Source of the DNA: Atlantibacter sp032062175
GTDB lineage: Bacteria; Pseudomonadota; Gammaproteobacteria; Enterobacterales; Enterobacteriaceae
NCBI RefSeq assembly: GCF_032062175.1
Contig: NZ_DAMBQK010000026.1
Location: 1 to 64,000, forward strand
Length of the DNA: 64,000 nucleotides
Reading direction: 5' to 3'
In this document: positions 16,030 through 25,692 of the stretch, in pieces
How positions within the stretch are numbered: the stretch's first letter is position 1
Layout of the letters: each line of letters starts with the position of its first letter
Position numbers and translations under genes: made by a program
The notes under the pieces: model-generated
Seen by the model: the letters and a program-made list of their open reading frames with translations, nothing else
The model's database searches: none
What the model was told of the DNA's origin: nothing

Positions 16030-17919
16030 ATGTTTTATCCGGATCCTTTCGACGTCATTATCATTGGCGGGGGTCATGCAGGTACTGAGGCCGCGATGGC
16101 CGCAGCCCGTATGGGTCAACAGACCCTACTTTTGACACACAATATCGACACGCTGGGGCAGATGAGCTGCAACCCGGCGATCGGCGGTATTGGTAAAGGA
16201 CATTTGGTTAAGGAAGTGGATGCCCTCGGCGGTCTGATGGCAACAGCGATCGACAAAGCCGGTATTCAGTTTAGGATACTAAACGCCAGCAAAGGCCCTG
16301 CCGTTCGCGCCACTCGCGCCCAGGCCGATCGCGTACTGTATCGCCAGGCGGTGCGTACCGCACTGGAAAACCAACCGAACCTGATGATCTTCCAGCAAGC
16401 GGTGGAAGATCTGATAGTGGAAAACGATCGCGTCGTCGGCGCAGTGACCCAGATGGGCCTCAAGTTCCGCGCCAAAGCGGTGGTGTTAACCGTCGGGACA
16501 TTCCTGGACGGCAAGATCCACATCGGGCTGGATAACTACAGCGGTGGCCGTGCAGGCGATCCGCCGTCGATTTCCCTGTCACGCCGTCTGCGTGAACTGC
16601 CGCTGCGCGTTAATCGCCTGAAAACCGGTACGCCGCCGCGTATTGATGCCCGCACCATCAATTTCAGTGTGCTGGCACAGCAGCATGGCGATACGCCGCT
16701 GCCCGTGTTCTCGTTTATGGGCAATGTCAGCCAGCATCCACAGCAGGTGCCGTGCTATATCACCTACACCAACGAAAAAACCCATGACGTGATCCGCGCC
16801 AACCTCGATCGCAGCCCGATGTATGCCGGGGTGATCGAAGGCATTGGCCCGCGCTACTGCCCGTCCATCGAAGATAAAGTGATGCGCTTTGCCGATCGCA
16901 ACCAGCATCAGATCTTCCTGGAGCCGGAAGGCCTCACGTCGAACGAAATTTACCCGAACGGGATTTCCACCAGCCTGCCGTTTGATGTGCAGATGCAAAT
17001 CGTGCGCTCAATGCAAGGCATGGAGAACGCCAAAATCGTCCGTCCGGGTTACGCCATTGAGTATGATTTCTTTGACCCGCGCGATTTGAAACCGACCCTG
17101 GAGAGCAAATATATCCAGGGCCTGTTCTTTGCCGGGCAAATCAACGGCACCACCGGCTATGAAGAAGCTGCCGCGCAGGGTCTGCTGGCAGGCCTGAATG
17201 CCGGTCGCTTCTCTGCCGAGAAAGAGGGCTGGGCGCCGCGTCGCGATCAGGCTTACCTCGGCGTGCTGGTGGACGATCTGTGCACGCTGGGCACCAAAGA
17301 ACCGTACCGCATGTTTACCTCCCGTGCCGAATATCGCCTGATGCTGCGTGAAGATAACGCCGATCTGCGTCTGACCGAAGCGGGCCGCGAGCTGGGCCTG
17401 GTGGACGATGCCCGCTGGGCGCGCTTCAACCAGAAGCGTGAAAATATCGAACTGGAACGCCAGCGCCTGCGCGGCATCTGGATGGCACCGTCTTCGGAAG
17501 GCGTGCAGGAGATCAACGCCCAACTGGCCTCGCCGTTGTCCCGTGAAGCCAGCGGCGAAGATCTGCTGCGCCGCCCGGAAATGACGTACCCGCAGTTGGT
17601 AAACCTGACCCCGTTCGCGCCGGGCCTTGATGATGCTCAGGCCGCCGAGCAGGTAGAAATCCAGGTGAAATACGAGGGATACATCGCCCGCCAGCAGGAC
17701 GAGATCGAGAAACAGCTGCGCAATGAAAACACGCTGCTGCCCGCGACCCTGGATTACCGCCAGGTGTCTGGCTTGTCGAACGAAGTGATCGCCAAACTTA
17801 ACGATCACAAACCGTCGTCCATTGGACAGGCGTCGCGCATTTCAGGCATCACGCCTGCCGCCATCTCTATTTTGCTGGTATGGCTTAAAAAACAGGGTTT
17901 ACTGCGCCGCAGCGCGTAA
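16030..17919 (+). CDS. mnmG: MnmG (GidA), tRNA wobble-uridine modification flavoenzyme
   Basis: FAD- and folate-dependent subunit that, with MnmE, makes 5-carboxymethylaminomethyl-uridine at position 34 of several tRNAs. It has 629 residues as in E. coli. The dinucleotide-binding motif GGGHAGTE is at 13-20, the GidA signature GCNPAIGGIGKGHLVKE at about 47-64, and the catalytic cysteine at Cys277 (RYCPSIEDK). The ATG at 16030 directly follows a near-consensus DnaA box. Its partner gene mnmE is at 41201. A terminator-like hairpin separates it from rsmG. Confidence 0.98.
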   Translation: MFYPDPFDVIIIGGGHAGTEAAMAAARMGQQTLLLTHNIDTLGQMSCNPAIGGIGKGHLVKEVDALGGLMATAIDKAGIQFRILNASKGPAVRATRAQADRVLYRQAVRTALENQPNLMIFQQAVEDLIVENDRVVGAVTQMGLKFRAKAVVLTVGTFLDGKIHIGLDNYSGGRAGDPPSISLSRRLRELPLRVNRLKTGTPPRIDARTINFSVLAQQHGDTPLPVFSFMGNVSQHPQQVPCYITYTNEKTHDVIRANLDRSPMYAGVIEGIGPRYCPSIEDKVMRFADRNQHQIFLEPEGLTSNEIYPNGISTSLPFDVQMQIVRSMQGMENAKIVRPGYAIEYDFFDPRDLKPTLESKYIQGLFFAGQINGTTGYEEAAAQGLLAGLNAGRFSAEKEGWAPRRDQAYLGVLVDDLCTLGTKEPYRMFTSRAEYRLMLREDNADLRLTEAGRELGLVDDARWARFNQKRENIELERQRLRGIWMAPSSEGVQEINAQLASPLSREASGEDLLRRPEMTYPQLVNLTPFAPGLDDAQAAEQVEIQVKYEGYIARQQDEIEKQLRNENTLLPATLDYRQVSGLSNEVIAKLNDHKPSSIGQASRISGITPAAISILLVWLKKQGLLRRSA

Positions 17920-17934
17920 CCGGACGTTAAATTC

Positions 17935-17959
17935 GGGCCAGCCTTATGCTGGCCCTTTT
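17935..17959 (+). terminator. Intrinsic terminator or attenuator between mnmG and rsmG
   Basis: GGGCCAG (17935-17941) pairs with CTGGCCC (17949-17955) around a 7-base loop, followed by TTTT. It would end a large share of mnmG transcripts before rsmG. Confidence 0.8.
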
Positions 17960-17972
17960 CATGGATATCGTT

Positions 17973-18596
17973 GTGCTGAATAAACTCACGCGTTTGCTGA
18001 ATGCCGCCGCCATCACGCTGACCGACCACCAAAAACAGCAGCTGCTGGCCTATGTCGGCATGCTGGATAAGTGGAACAAAGCCTATAACTTGACTTCCGT
18101 GCGCGATCCGGCGGAAATGTTGGTGCGCCATATTCTCGACAGCATCGTGGTCGCCCCGCACCTTGAAGGCGAGCGCTTTATCGACGTTGGTACTGGCCCC
18201 GGTTTGCCGGGCATCCCGTTATCGATCGCCTGCCCGGATAAGCATTTCACCCTGCTGGATAGCCTGGGTAAACGGGTACGCTTTTTGCGCCAGGTGCAGC
18301 ATGAACTGAAGCTGGAGAATATCGCACCGGTGCAAAGCCGCGTTGAAGAATTTCCGGCAGAACCGCCGTTTGACGGCGTGATCAGCCGCGCGTTCGCGTC
18401 GCTGACCGATATGGTGAACTGGTGCCAGCGTCTGCCTGCGCCGCACGGGCGCTTTTATGCCCTGAAAGGCCTGCGTCCAGATGATGAAATCGCGGCGCTG
18501 CCGGCAGGATTCGAAGTGGAAAAGGTCGTGGCGCTAAACGTACCGGGCCTTGAAGGCGAACGCCATTTGGTTATGATTAAGCCAAACAAATTTTAA
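17973..18596 (+). CDS. rsmG: RsmG (GidB), 16S rRNA m7G527 methyltransferase
   Basis: Adds N7-methyl to G527 of 16S rRNA using SAM; loss gives low-level streptomycin resistance. The GTG at 17973 gives 207 residues, exactly the E. coli length. It has GGA about 7 bases upstream and avoids the in-frame ATG at 17961, which sits at the foot of the preceding hairpin. The SAM-binding motif DVGTGPGLPG is at residues 71-80, and SRAFASLTDMV follows later. Transcribed with mnmG by read-through past the attenuator. Confidence 0.95.
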   Translation: MLNKLTRLLNAAAITLTDHQKQQLLAYVGMLDKWNKAYNLTSVRDPAEMLVRHILDSIVVAPHLEGERFIDVGTGPGLPGIPLSIACPDKHFTLLDSLGKRVRFLRQVQHELKLENIAPVQSRVEEFPAEPPFDGVISRAFASLTDMVNWCQRLPAPHGRFYALKGLRPDDEIAALPAGFEVEKVVALNVPGLEGERHLVMIKPNKF

Positions 18597-19208
18597 GAAT
18601 TGTAAAAAATAGTAGAAAAAGTGCGATTGATAAATTGTTAAACGCCACCTGTCATTCTCATGATGAATGACAGGAAATTTAACCCTTTTTTTACCAGGGC
18701 ATAGAACAGGGCAGGGGAGAGGCAGTTAAATCCGTTTTAAAATAATCAACCCCGAAAATATCAGCCTGCTAAAAATCCTCCTCATGGCGTATCCGTGTTT
18801 GTTAAAACTTCGGTTGATATGTCAATGAAAGGTTTTGATGGTGTATGGACTGATTTTAAAAAAATCGCGTGTAATACTATTAATTTTCAATAAGATGCAT
18901 TTTCGGGTTTCATATCTGATACAGAATATTTGTTAGTTTAATTGTTTATTGTGTGATCTCCTGCACGCTTTAGAACAAGGTCTTTGCGGTTATTCCGGTT
19001 TTTTGGCGAACATAGCGCGTTTAATAAAAAGTTTAAAAATGCGCGGGTCGAAATTTATTTAAACATTTATTCACCTTTTCGCTACTTATTGTTTGAAATC
19101 ACGAGGCCGCACCGTATAATTTGACCGCTTTTTGATGCTTGACTCCGAGCCTTAAAGAACGTTTTATACGACACGCGACATACCTCTTAGGGAGCAGGAG
19201 TAAACGTA
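18597..19208 (+). promoter_or_regulatory. rsmG-atpI intergenic region
   Basis: A 612-base A/T-rich gap, similar in size to that of E. coli, with no gene seen. Near its left end a perfect 10-base-pair inverted repeat, CCTGTCATTC (18648-18657) with GAATGACAGG (18665-18674), is followed ten bases later by a T run (18685-18691). It may terminate rsmG. The right end carries the atp promoter. The middle shows no further structure by eye. Confidence 0.6.
19093..19120 (+). promoter_or_regulatory. atp operon promoter
   Basis: A -35 TTGAAA (19093-19098), a 16-base spacer and a consensus -10 TATAAT (19115-19120), followed by TTGACC. The predicted start near 19127 gives a leader of about 80 bases before atpI. 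Confidence 0.85.
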
Positions 19209-19589
19209 ATGTTTGTGTCGCTCTTTAGTGTCAATGTGGCTCGCAAGCTTCTGTTCATTCAGTTACTGGCAATAATGGCGATGGGATTGCTGTTTTGCTT
19301 CAAAGACCCCAGTTGGGGCGCGTCCGCCGTTGGCGGAGGCCTGGCAGTGTGGCTGCCAAACGCATTGTTTATGATTTTTGCCTGGCGTCACCAGGCGCAG
19401 ACACCCGCAAAAGGCCGAGTGGCCTGGTCGTTCGCCGTCGGCGAAGTGTTTAAGGTGCTTGCGACATTCGCACTTTTGGTGGTGGCGTTAGCGTACTTCC
19501 ACGCGGTATTTTTTCCGCTGATAGTGACGTGGGTTTCGGTGCTGGTTGTGCAAATACTGGCACCAGCTGTAATCAACAACAAAGGGTAA
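19209..19589 (+). CDS. atpI: AtpI, ATP synthase accessory protein
   Basis: Small inner-membrane protein of 126 residues, the E. coli length, with four hydrophobic segments and the conserved C-terminus QILAPAVINNKG. First gene of the operon. In other bacteria AtpI helps assembly of the c-ring, but it is dispensable for ATP synthesis in E. coli. The ATG follows GGAGCAGGAG. It is more divergent from E. coli than the structural subunits that follow. Confidence 0.93.
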   Translation: MFVSLFSVNVARKLLFIQLLAIMAMGLLFCFKDPSWGASAVGGGLAVWLPNALFMIFAWRHQAQTPAKGRVAWSFAVGEVFKVLATFALLVVALAYFHAVFFPLIVTWVSVLVVQILAPAVINNKG

Positions 19590-19597
19590 GAGGCATC

Positions 19598-20416
19598 ATG
19601 TCTGCAGGAGAACTCTCTTCACCACAGGAGTACATAGGTCACCATCTGAATAACCTTCAGCTTGACCTGCGTACCTTCTCACTGGTGGATCCGCAAAACC
19701 CCCCGGCTACCTTCTGGACGCTCAACATAGACTCCATGTTCTTCTCGGTGGTTCTGGGTCTGTTGTTCCTGGTTCTGTTCCGTCGTGTGGCCAAACATGC
19801 CACCAGCGGCGTACCGGGTAAATTCCAGACAGCGGTCGAGCTGATTGTCGGTTTCGTACATGGAAGCGTAAAAGACATGTACCACGGCAAGAGCAAAGTT
19901 ATCGCTCCGCTGGCCCTGACGATTTTCGTCTGGGTATTCCTGATGAACCTGATGGATTTGCTGCCAATCGACCTGCTGCCGTACATTGCTGAACATGTAC
20001 TGGGTCTGCCGGCGATGCGCGTGGTGCCGTCTGCTGACGTGAACATCACCCTGTCCATGGCGCTTGGCGTGTTTATCCTGATTTTGTTCTACAGCATCAA
20101 AATGAAAGGCATTGGCGGCTTCGCTAAAGAGCTGACGCTACAGCCGTTCAATCACTGGGCATTCATTCCTGTCAACTTAATCCTTGAAGGTGTGAGCCTG
20201 CTGTCCAAACCGGTTTCTCTCGGTCTGCGACTGTTCGGCAATATGTATGCCGGTGAGCTGATTTTCATTCTGATTGCTGGTCTGTTGCCGTGGTGGTCGC
20301 AGTGGTTGTTGAATGTGCCATGGGCCATTTTCCACATCCTGATCATTACGCTGCAAGCCTTCATTTTCATGGTTCTGACGATTGTCTATCTGTCGATGGC
20401 ATCTGAAGAGCATTGA
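19598..20416 (+). CDS. atpB: AtpB, ATP synthase Fo subunit a
   Basis: Stator half-channel subunit of Fo. It has 272 residues (271 in E. coli), several membrane segments and the conserved LGLRLFGNMYAGE containing the essential arginine (Arg210 in E. coli, about 211 here) that faces the c-ring carboxylate. The frame is open 23 codons further upstream inside atpI. The ATG at 19598 is preceded by AAGAGG and gives the family N-terminus leading into YIGHHLNNLQLDL. Confidence 0.97.
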   Translation: MSAGELSSPQEYIGHHLNNLQLDLRTFSLVDPQNPPATFWTLNIDSMFFSVVLGLLFLVLFRRVAKHATSGVPGKFQTAVELIVGFVHGSVKDMYHGKSKVIAPLALTIFVWVFLMNLMDLLPIDLLPYIAEHVLGLPAMRVVPSADVNITLSMALGVFILILFYSIKMKGIGGFAKELTLQPFNHWAFIPVNLILEGVSLLSKPVSLGLRLFGNMYAGELIFILIAGLLPWWSQWLLNVPWAIFHILIITLQAFIFMVLTIVYLSMASEEH

Positions 20417-20466
20417 TTTTTTAAACAACACTACTGCGTTTTAACTGAAACAAACTGGAGACTGTC

Positions 20467-20706
<240 letters not shown>

Positions 20707-20776
20707 TGAGCGTTGCTTTACTTGTTAAGTAAATTAAGCAATATCAGAACGTTAACTAGATAAGAGGCATTGTGCT

Positions 20777-21247
20777 GTGAATCTTAACGCAACAATCCTC
20801 GGCCAGGCCATCGCGTTTGTCCTGTTCGTTCTGTTCTGCATGAAGTATGTATGGCCGCCAATTATGGCTGCCATCGAAAAACGTCAAAAAGAAATTGCTG
20901 ACGGTCTTGCTTCTGCTGAACGAGCTAAAAAGGATTTGGACCTTGCACAGGCCAATGCGACCGACCAGCTGAAAAAAGCGAAAGCTGAAGCTCAGGTAAT
21001 CATCGAGCAGGCGAACAAACGCCGTGCGCAGATCCTGGACGAAGCGAAAGCGGAAGCCGAACAGGAACGTACCAAAATCGTGGCGCAGGCTCAGGCAGAA
21101 ATCGACGCTGAGCGTAAACGCGCTCGTGAAGAGCTGCGTAAGCAGGTGGCTATGCTGGCCGTTGCTGGCGCCGAGAAGATCATCGAACGTTCCGTGGATG
21201 AAGCTGCTAACAGCGACATCGTGGATAAACTTGTCGCTGAACTGTAA
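20777..21247 (+). CDS. atpF: AtpF, ATP synthase subunit b
   Basis: Peripheral stalk subunit of 156 residues, as in E. coli. One N-terminal membrane helix (about 5-25) is followed by a long charged coiled coil rich in Ala, Lys, Glu and Gln. It starts with GTG at 20777, as in E. coli, 15 bases after AAGAGG. It dimerises and holds F1 through the delta subunit (atpH, next gene). Confidence 0.96.
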   Translation: MNLNATILGQAIAFVLFVLFCMKYVWPPIMAAIEKRQKEIADGLASAERAKKDLDLAQANATDQLKKAKAEAQVIIEQANKRRAQILDEAKAEAEQERTKIVAQAQAEIDAERKRAREELRKQVAMLAVAGAEKIIERSVDEAANSDIVDKLVAEL

Positions 21248-21261
21248 GGAGGGAGGGGCTG

Positions 21262-21795
21262 ATGTCTGAATTTGTAACGGTAGCTCGCCCCTACGCCAAA
21301 GCAGCTTTTGACTTTGCCGTCGAAAACCAAAGCGTAGACCGTTGGCAGGACATGCTGGCGTTTGCCGCTGAGGTGACTAAAAACGAACAAATGGCAGAGC
21401 TTCTCTCTGGCGCACTGGCGCCGGAAACGCTCGCTGAGTCGTTTATCGCAGTATGTGGTGACCAGCTCGACGCTCACGGACAGAACCTGATTAAGGTAAT
21501 GGCTGATAATGGGCGTCTGAAGGTTCTCCCTGATGTTCTTGAGCAATTTATTCGTTTACGTGAGGCCCGTGAGGCCACCGTTGAAGTGGAAGTCACTTCC
21601 GCTACTGCGCTTAACGAAGAACAGCTCGAGAAAATCAGTGTCGCGATGGAAAAACGTCTGTCACGCAAAGTGAAGCTGAATTGCAAAATCGATAAGTCTG
21701 TAGTGGCAGGCGTAATCATCCGAGCGGGTGATATGGTCATTGATGGCAGCGTACGCGGCCGTCTTGAACGCCTTGCAGACGTCTTGCAGTCTTAA
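21262..21795 (+). CDS. atpH: AtpH, ATP synthase F1 subunit delta
   Basis: 177 residues as in E. coli. A helical N-terminal domain (about 1-105) binds the top of F1 through alpha. The C-terminal part contacts subunit b and contains the conserved VIIRAGDMVIDGSVRGRL near 150-168. It begins 14 bases after atpF with an AAGGAGGGAGG ribosome site. Confidence 0.97.
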   Translation: MSEFVTVARPYAKAAFDFAVENQSVDRWQDMLAFAAEVTKNEQMAELLSGALAPETLAESFIAVCGDQLDAHGQNLIKVMADNGRLKVLPDVLEQFIRLREAREATVEVEVTSATALNEEQLEKISVAMEKRLSRKVKLNCKIDKSVVAGVIIRAGDMVIDGSVRGRLERLADVLQS

Positions 21796-21807
21796 GGGGA
21801 CTGGAGC

Positions 21808-23349
21808 ATGCAACTGAATTCCACCGAAATCAGCGAACTGATCAAGCAGCGCATTGCTCAGTTCAGTGTTGTGAGTGAAGCTCACAACGAAGGTACTATT
21901 GTTTCTGTAAGTGACGGTGTTATCCGTATCCACGGCCTGGCCGATGTGATGCAGGGCGAGATGATCTCCCTGCCGGGTAACCGTTACGCTATCGCACTGA
22001 ACCTCGAGCGCGACTCTGTGGGTGCGGTGGTGATGGGTCCGTACGCTGACCTCGCCGAAGGTATGAAGGTGAAGTGTACTGGCCGTATTCTTGAAGTTCC
22101 GGTTGGCCGTGGCCTGCTGGGTCGTGTGGTGAACACCCTGGGTGCGCCTATCGACGGTAAAGGTCCGGTTGAGCACGACGGCTTCTCTGCTGTTGAAGCG
22201 ATTGCACCGGGCGTTATCGAACGTCAATCCGTAGACCAGCCTGTACAGACCGGTTATAAGTCCGTTGACGCCATGATCCCAATCGGTCGTGGTCAGCGTG
22301 AACTGATCATCGGCGACCGTCAGACCGGTAAAACCGCACTGGCTATCGACGCCATCATCAACCAGCGTGATTCCGGCATCAAATGTGTCTACGTTGCGAT
22401 CGGGCAGAAAGCGTCCACTATCGCCAACGTGGTGCGTAAGCTGGAAGAACACGGTGCGCTGTCTAACACCATTGTGGTGGTTGCGACCGCGTCTGAATCC
22501 GCTGCGCTGCAATACCTGGCACCCTATGCCGGTTGCGCAATGGGCGAATACTTCCGTGACCGCGGCGAAGATGCGCTGATCATTTATGATGATCTGTCCA
22601 AACAGGCCGTTGCTTACCGTCAGATCTCCCTGCTGCTGCGCCGTCCGCCTGGACGTGAAGCATTCCCGGGCGACGTATTCTACCTCCACTCTCGTCTGCT
22701 GGAGCGTGCATCCCGCGTTAACGCGGAATACGTTGAAGCCTTCACCAAAGGTGAAGTCAAAGGTCAAACCGGTTCACTGACTGCACTGCCGATTATCGAA
22801 ACCCAGGCGGGTGACGTTTCTGCGTTCGTTCCGACCAACGTAATTTCCATTACCGATGGTCAGATCTTCCTGGAAACCAACCTGTTCAACTCCGGTATTC
22901 GTCCGGCGGTTAACCCGGGTATTTCCGTATCTCGTGTAGGTGGCGCAGCGCAGACCAAAATCATCAAGAAACTGTCCGGTGGTATTCGTACCGCGCTGGC
23001 GCAGTACCGTGAACTGGCGGCGTTCTCCCAGTTTGCATCCGACCTTGATGATGCAACCCGTAAACAGCTGAGCCACGGTCAGAAAGTGACCGAGCTTCTG
23101 AAACAGAAACAGTATGCGCCGATGTCCGTTGCGCAGCAGGCTCTGGTGCTGTTCGCGGCAGAACGCGGTTACCTCGAAGATGTGGAACTGGCGAAAATCG
23201 GTAGCTTCGAAGCCGCTCTGCTGGCTTACGTTGACCGTGATCACGCTCCGCTGATGCAAGAAATCAACCAGACCGGTGGCTATAACGATGAGATCGAAGG
23301 CAAGCTGAAAGGCATCCTCGACTCTTTCAAAGCAACCCAGTCCTGGTAA
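21808..23349 (+). CDS. atpA: AtpA, ATP synthase F1 subunit alpha
   Basis: 513 residues as in E. coli. Regulatory nucleotide-binding subunit with Walker A GDRQTGKT (about 169-176), the alpha/beta signature PAVNPGISVSR near 363-373, and the arginine finger within it. Three copies alternate with beta in F1. Starts 12 bases after atpH with AAGGGGACTGG upstream. Confidence 0.98.
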   Translation: MQLNSTEISELIKQRIAQFSVVSEAHNEGTIVSVSDGVIRIHGLADVMQGEMISLPGNRYAIALNLERDSVGAVVMGPYADLAEGMKVKCTGRILEVPVGRGLLGRVVNTLGAPIDGKGPVEHDGFSAVEAIAPGVIERQSVDQPVQTGYKSVDAMIPIGRGQRELIIGDRQTGKTALAIDAIINQRDSGIKCVYVAIGQKASTIANVVRKLEEHGALSNTIVVVATASESAALQYLAPYAGCAMGEYFRDRGEDALIIYDDLSKQAVAYRQISLLLRRPPGREAFPGDVFYLHSRLLERASRVNAEYVEAFTKGEVKGQTGSLTALPIIETQAGDVSAFVPTNVISITDGQIFLETNLFNSGIRPAVNPGISVSRVGGAAQTKIIKKLSGGIRTALAQYRELAAFSQFASDLDDATRKQLSHGQKVTELLKQKQYAPMSVAQQALVLFAAERGYLEDVELAKIGSFEAALLAYVDRDHAPLMQEINQTGGYNDEIEGKLKGILDSFKATQSW

Positions 23350-23399
23350 CGTCTGGCGGCTTGTCTTAGGACAGGCCGCAAGGCATTGAGGAGAAGCTC

Positions 23400-24263
23400 A
23401 TGGCCGGCGCAAAAGAGATACGTAGTAAGATCGCAAGCGTCCAGAACACGCAGAAGATCACTAAAGCGATGGAGATGGTCGCCGCTTCCAAAATGCGTAA
23501 ATCGCAGGAAAGAATGGCTGCCAGCCGTCCTTACGCAGATACCATGCGCAAAGTGATTGGTCACCTTGCTCACGGTAATCTGGAATATAAGCACCCTTAC
23601 CTGGAAGAACGCGACGTTAAGCGCGTGGGCTACCTGGTGGTGTCGACGGACCGTGGTCTGTGCGGTGGCTTGAACATTAACCTGTTCAAAAAACTGCTGG
23701 CGGAAATGAAAGCATGGTCAGATAAGGGCGTTCAGAGCGATATCGCGATGATCGGCTCTAAAGGCGTGTCGTTCTTTAATTCCGTTGGCGGGAACATCGT
23801 GGCTCAGGTGACAGGCATGGGGGATAACCCATCCCTGTCTGAACTGATCGGCCCGGTAAAAGTGATGTTGCAGGCCTATGATGAAGGGCGTCTGGACAAG
23901 CTTTTTATCGTCAATAACAAATTTATCAATACCATGTCTCAGGTTCCGACCATCACGCAACTGCTGCCATTGCCAGCGGATGATGATGAGGAATTAAAAC
24001 GCAAGTCCTGGGATTACCTGTACGAACCCGATCCGAAAGCGCTGCTGGATACCCTCCTGCGTCGTTATGTGGAATCTCAGGTTTATCAGGGCGTGGTAGA
24101 AAACCTGGCCAGCGAGCAGGCCGCACGTATGGTGGCGATGAAAGCCGCGACCGACAATGGCGGCAGCCTGATTAAAGAGCTGCAGTTGGTATACAACAAA
24201 GCTCGTCAGGCCAGCATTACTCAGGAACTCACCGAAATCGTCGGTGGTGCATCCGCGGTATAA
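23400..24263 (+). CDS. atpG: AtpG, ATP synthase F1 subunit gamma
   Basis: 287 residues as in E. coli. Central rotor shaft: N- and C-terminal helices form the coiled coil inside the alpha3beta3 ring (MAGAKEIRSKIASVQNTQKI at the start, ITQELTEIVGGASAV at the end), with a globular middle domain containing STDRGLCGGLN. A GAGGAG ribosome site precedes the ATG. Confidence 0.98.
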   Translation: MAGAKEIRSKIASVQNTQKITKAMEMVAASKMRKSQERMAASRPYADTMRKVIGHLAHGNLEYKHPYLEERDVKRVGYLVVSTDRGLCGGLNINLFKKLLAEMKAWSDKGVQSDIAMIGSKGVSFFNSVGGNIVAQVTGMGDNPSLSELIGPVKVMLQAYDEGRLDKLFIVNNKFINTMSQVPTITQLLPLPADDDEELKRKSWDYLYEPDPKALLDTLLRRYVESQVYQGVVENLASEQAARMVAMKAATDNGGSLIKELQLVYNKARQASITQELTEIVGGASAV

Positions 24264-24289
24264 CCAGGTTAATTCGTAGAGGATTCAAG

Positions 24290-25672
24290 ATGGCTACTGG
24301 AAAAATTGTCCAGGTAATCGGCGCCGTAGTTGACGTCGAATTCCCTCAGGATGCCGTACCGCGCGTGTACGATGCTCTTGAGGTGCAAAATGGTGATGAG
24401 CGTCTGGTGCTGGAAGTGCAGCAGCAGCTCGGCGGCGGTATCGTGCGTACCATCGCAATGGGTTCTTCCGACGGTCTGCGTCGTGGTCTGACTGTTGCAG
24501 ACCTTGAGCACCCGATCGAAGTCCCGGTAGGTAAAGCGACCCTGGGCCGTATCATGAACGTGCTGGGTCAGCCGATCGATATGAAAGGCGACATCGGTGA
24601 AGAAGAGCGTTGGGCGATCCACCGCGCGGCACCGTCCTATGAAGAGCTGTCCAGCTCTCAGGAACTGCTGGAAACCGGTATCAAAGTAATCGACCTGATG
24701 TGTCCGTTCGCGAAGGGCGGTAAAGTCGGTCTGTTCGGTGGTGCGGGCGTAGGTAAAACCGTAAACATGATGGAGCTGATCCGTAACATCGCGATCGAGC
24801 ACTCCGGTTATTCTGTGTTTGCGGGCGTGGGTGAGCGTACTCGTGAGGGTAACGACTTCTACCACGAAATGACCGATTCCAACGTTCTGGATAAAGTATC
24901 CCTGGTTTACGGCCAGATGAACGAGCCGCCGGGAAACCGTCTGCGCGTTGCGCTGACCGGCCTGACCATGGCTGAGAAATTCCGTGACGAAGGCCGTGAC
25001 GTTCTGCTGTTCGTGGATAACATCTACCGTTATACCCTGGCCGGTACTGAAGTATCTGCACTGCTGGGCCGTATGCCTTCTGCGGTAGGTTATCAGCCGA
25101 CGCTGGCGGAAGAAATGGGCGTTCTGCAGGAACGTATCACCTCCACCAAAACCGGTTCTATCACGTCCGTACAGGCGGTATACGTACCTGCGGATGACTT
25201 GACTGACCCGTCACCAGCCACCACCTTTGCGCACCTTGACGCGACCGTGGTACTGAGCCGTCAGATCGCGTCTCTGGGTATCTACCCTGCGGTTGACCCG
25301 CTGGATTCCACCAGCCGTCAGCTGGACCCGCTGGTTGTTGGCCAGGAGCACTACGACACCGCGCGTGGCGTACAGTCCATCCTGCAGCGTTACCAGGAAC
25401 TGAAAGACATCATCGCCATCCTCGGTATGGACGAACTGTCTGAAGAAGACAAACTGGTGGTAGCACGCGCGCGTAAGATCCAGCGCTTCCTGTCCCAGCC
25501 GTTCTTCGTGGCAGAAGTGTTTACCGGTTCTCCGGGCAAATACGTATCGCTGAAAGATACTATCCGTGGCTTTAAAGGCATCATGGAAGGCGAATACGAT
25601 CACCTGCCGGAGCAGGCGTTCTACATGGTTGGCTCCATCGACGAAGCCGTGGAAAAAGCCAAAAAACTTTAA
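24290..25672 (+). CDS. atpD: AtpD, ATP synthase F1 subunit beta
   Basis: Catalytic subunit of 460 residues, as in E. coli. Walker A GGAGVGKT lies at about 149-156, GERTREGNDFYHEM holds the catalytic glutamate, and the signature PAVDPLDSTS is at about 335-344. A DELSEEDK segment (DELSEED motif) near residue 380 contacts gamma. One of the best conserved proteins in the window. Confidence 0.99.
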   Translation: MATGKIVQVIGAVVDVEFPQDAVPRVYDALEVQNGDERLVLEVQQQLGGGIVRTIAMGSSDGLRRGLTVADLEHPIEVPVGKATLGRIMNVLGQPIDMKGDIGEEERWAIHRAAPSYEELSSSQELLETGIKVIDLMCPFAKGGKVGLFGGAGVGKTVNMMELIRNIAIEHSGYSVFAGVGERTREGNDFYHEMTDSNVLDKVSLVYGQMNEPPGNRLRVALTGLTMAEKFRDEGRDVLLFVDNIYRYTLAGTEVSALLGRMPSAVGYQPTLAEEMGVLQERITSTKTGSITSVQAVYVPADDLTDPSPATTFAHLDATVVLSRQIASLGIYPAVDPLDSTSRQLDPLVVGQEHYDTARGVQSILQRYQELKDIIAILGMDELSEEDKLVVARARKIQRFLSQPFFVAEVFTGSPGKYVSLKDTIRGFKGIMEGEYDHLPEQAFYMVGSIDEAVEKAKKL

Positions 25673-25692
25673 CGCCTTAATCGGAGGGTGAT

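Noticed and set aside
17008..17808. 266-codon frame antisense to mnmG
   Set aside because: Opposite conserved mnmG; no ribosome site and no motif.
21661..22767. 368-codon frame antisense to atpH and atpA
   Set aside because: Shadow of strongly biased codons in atpA; Thr/Val/His/Arg-rich product with no recognisable domain.
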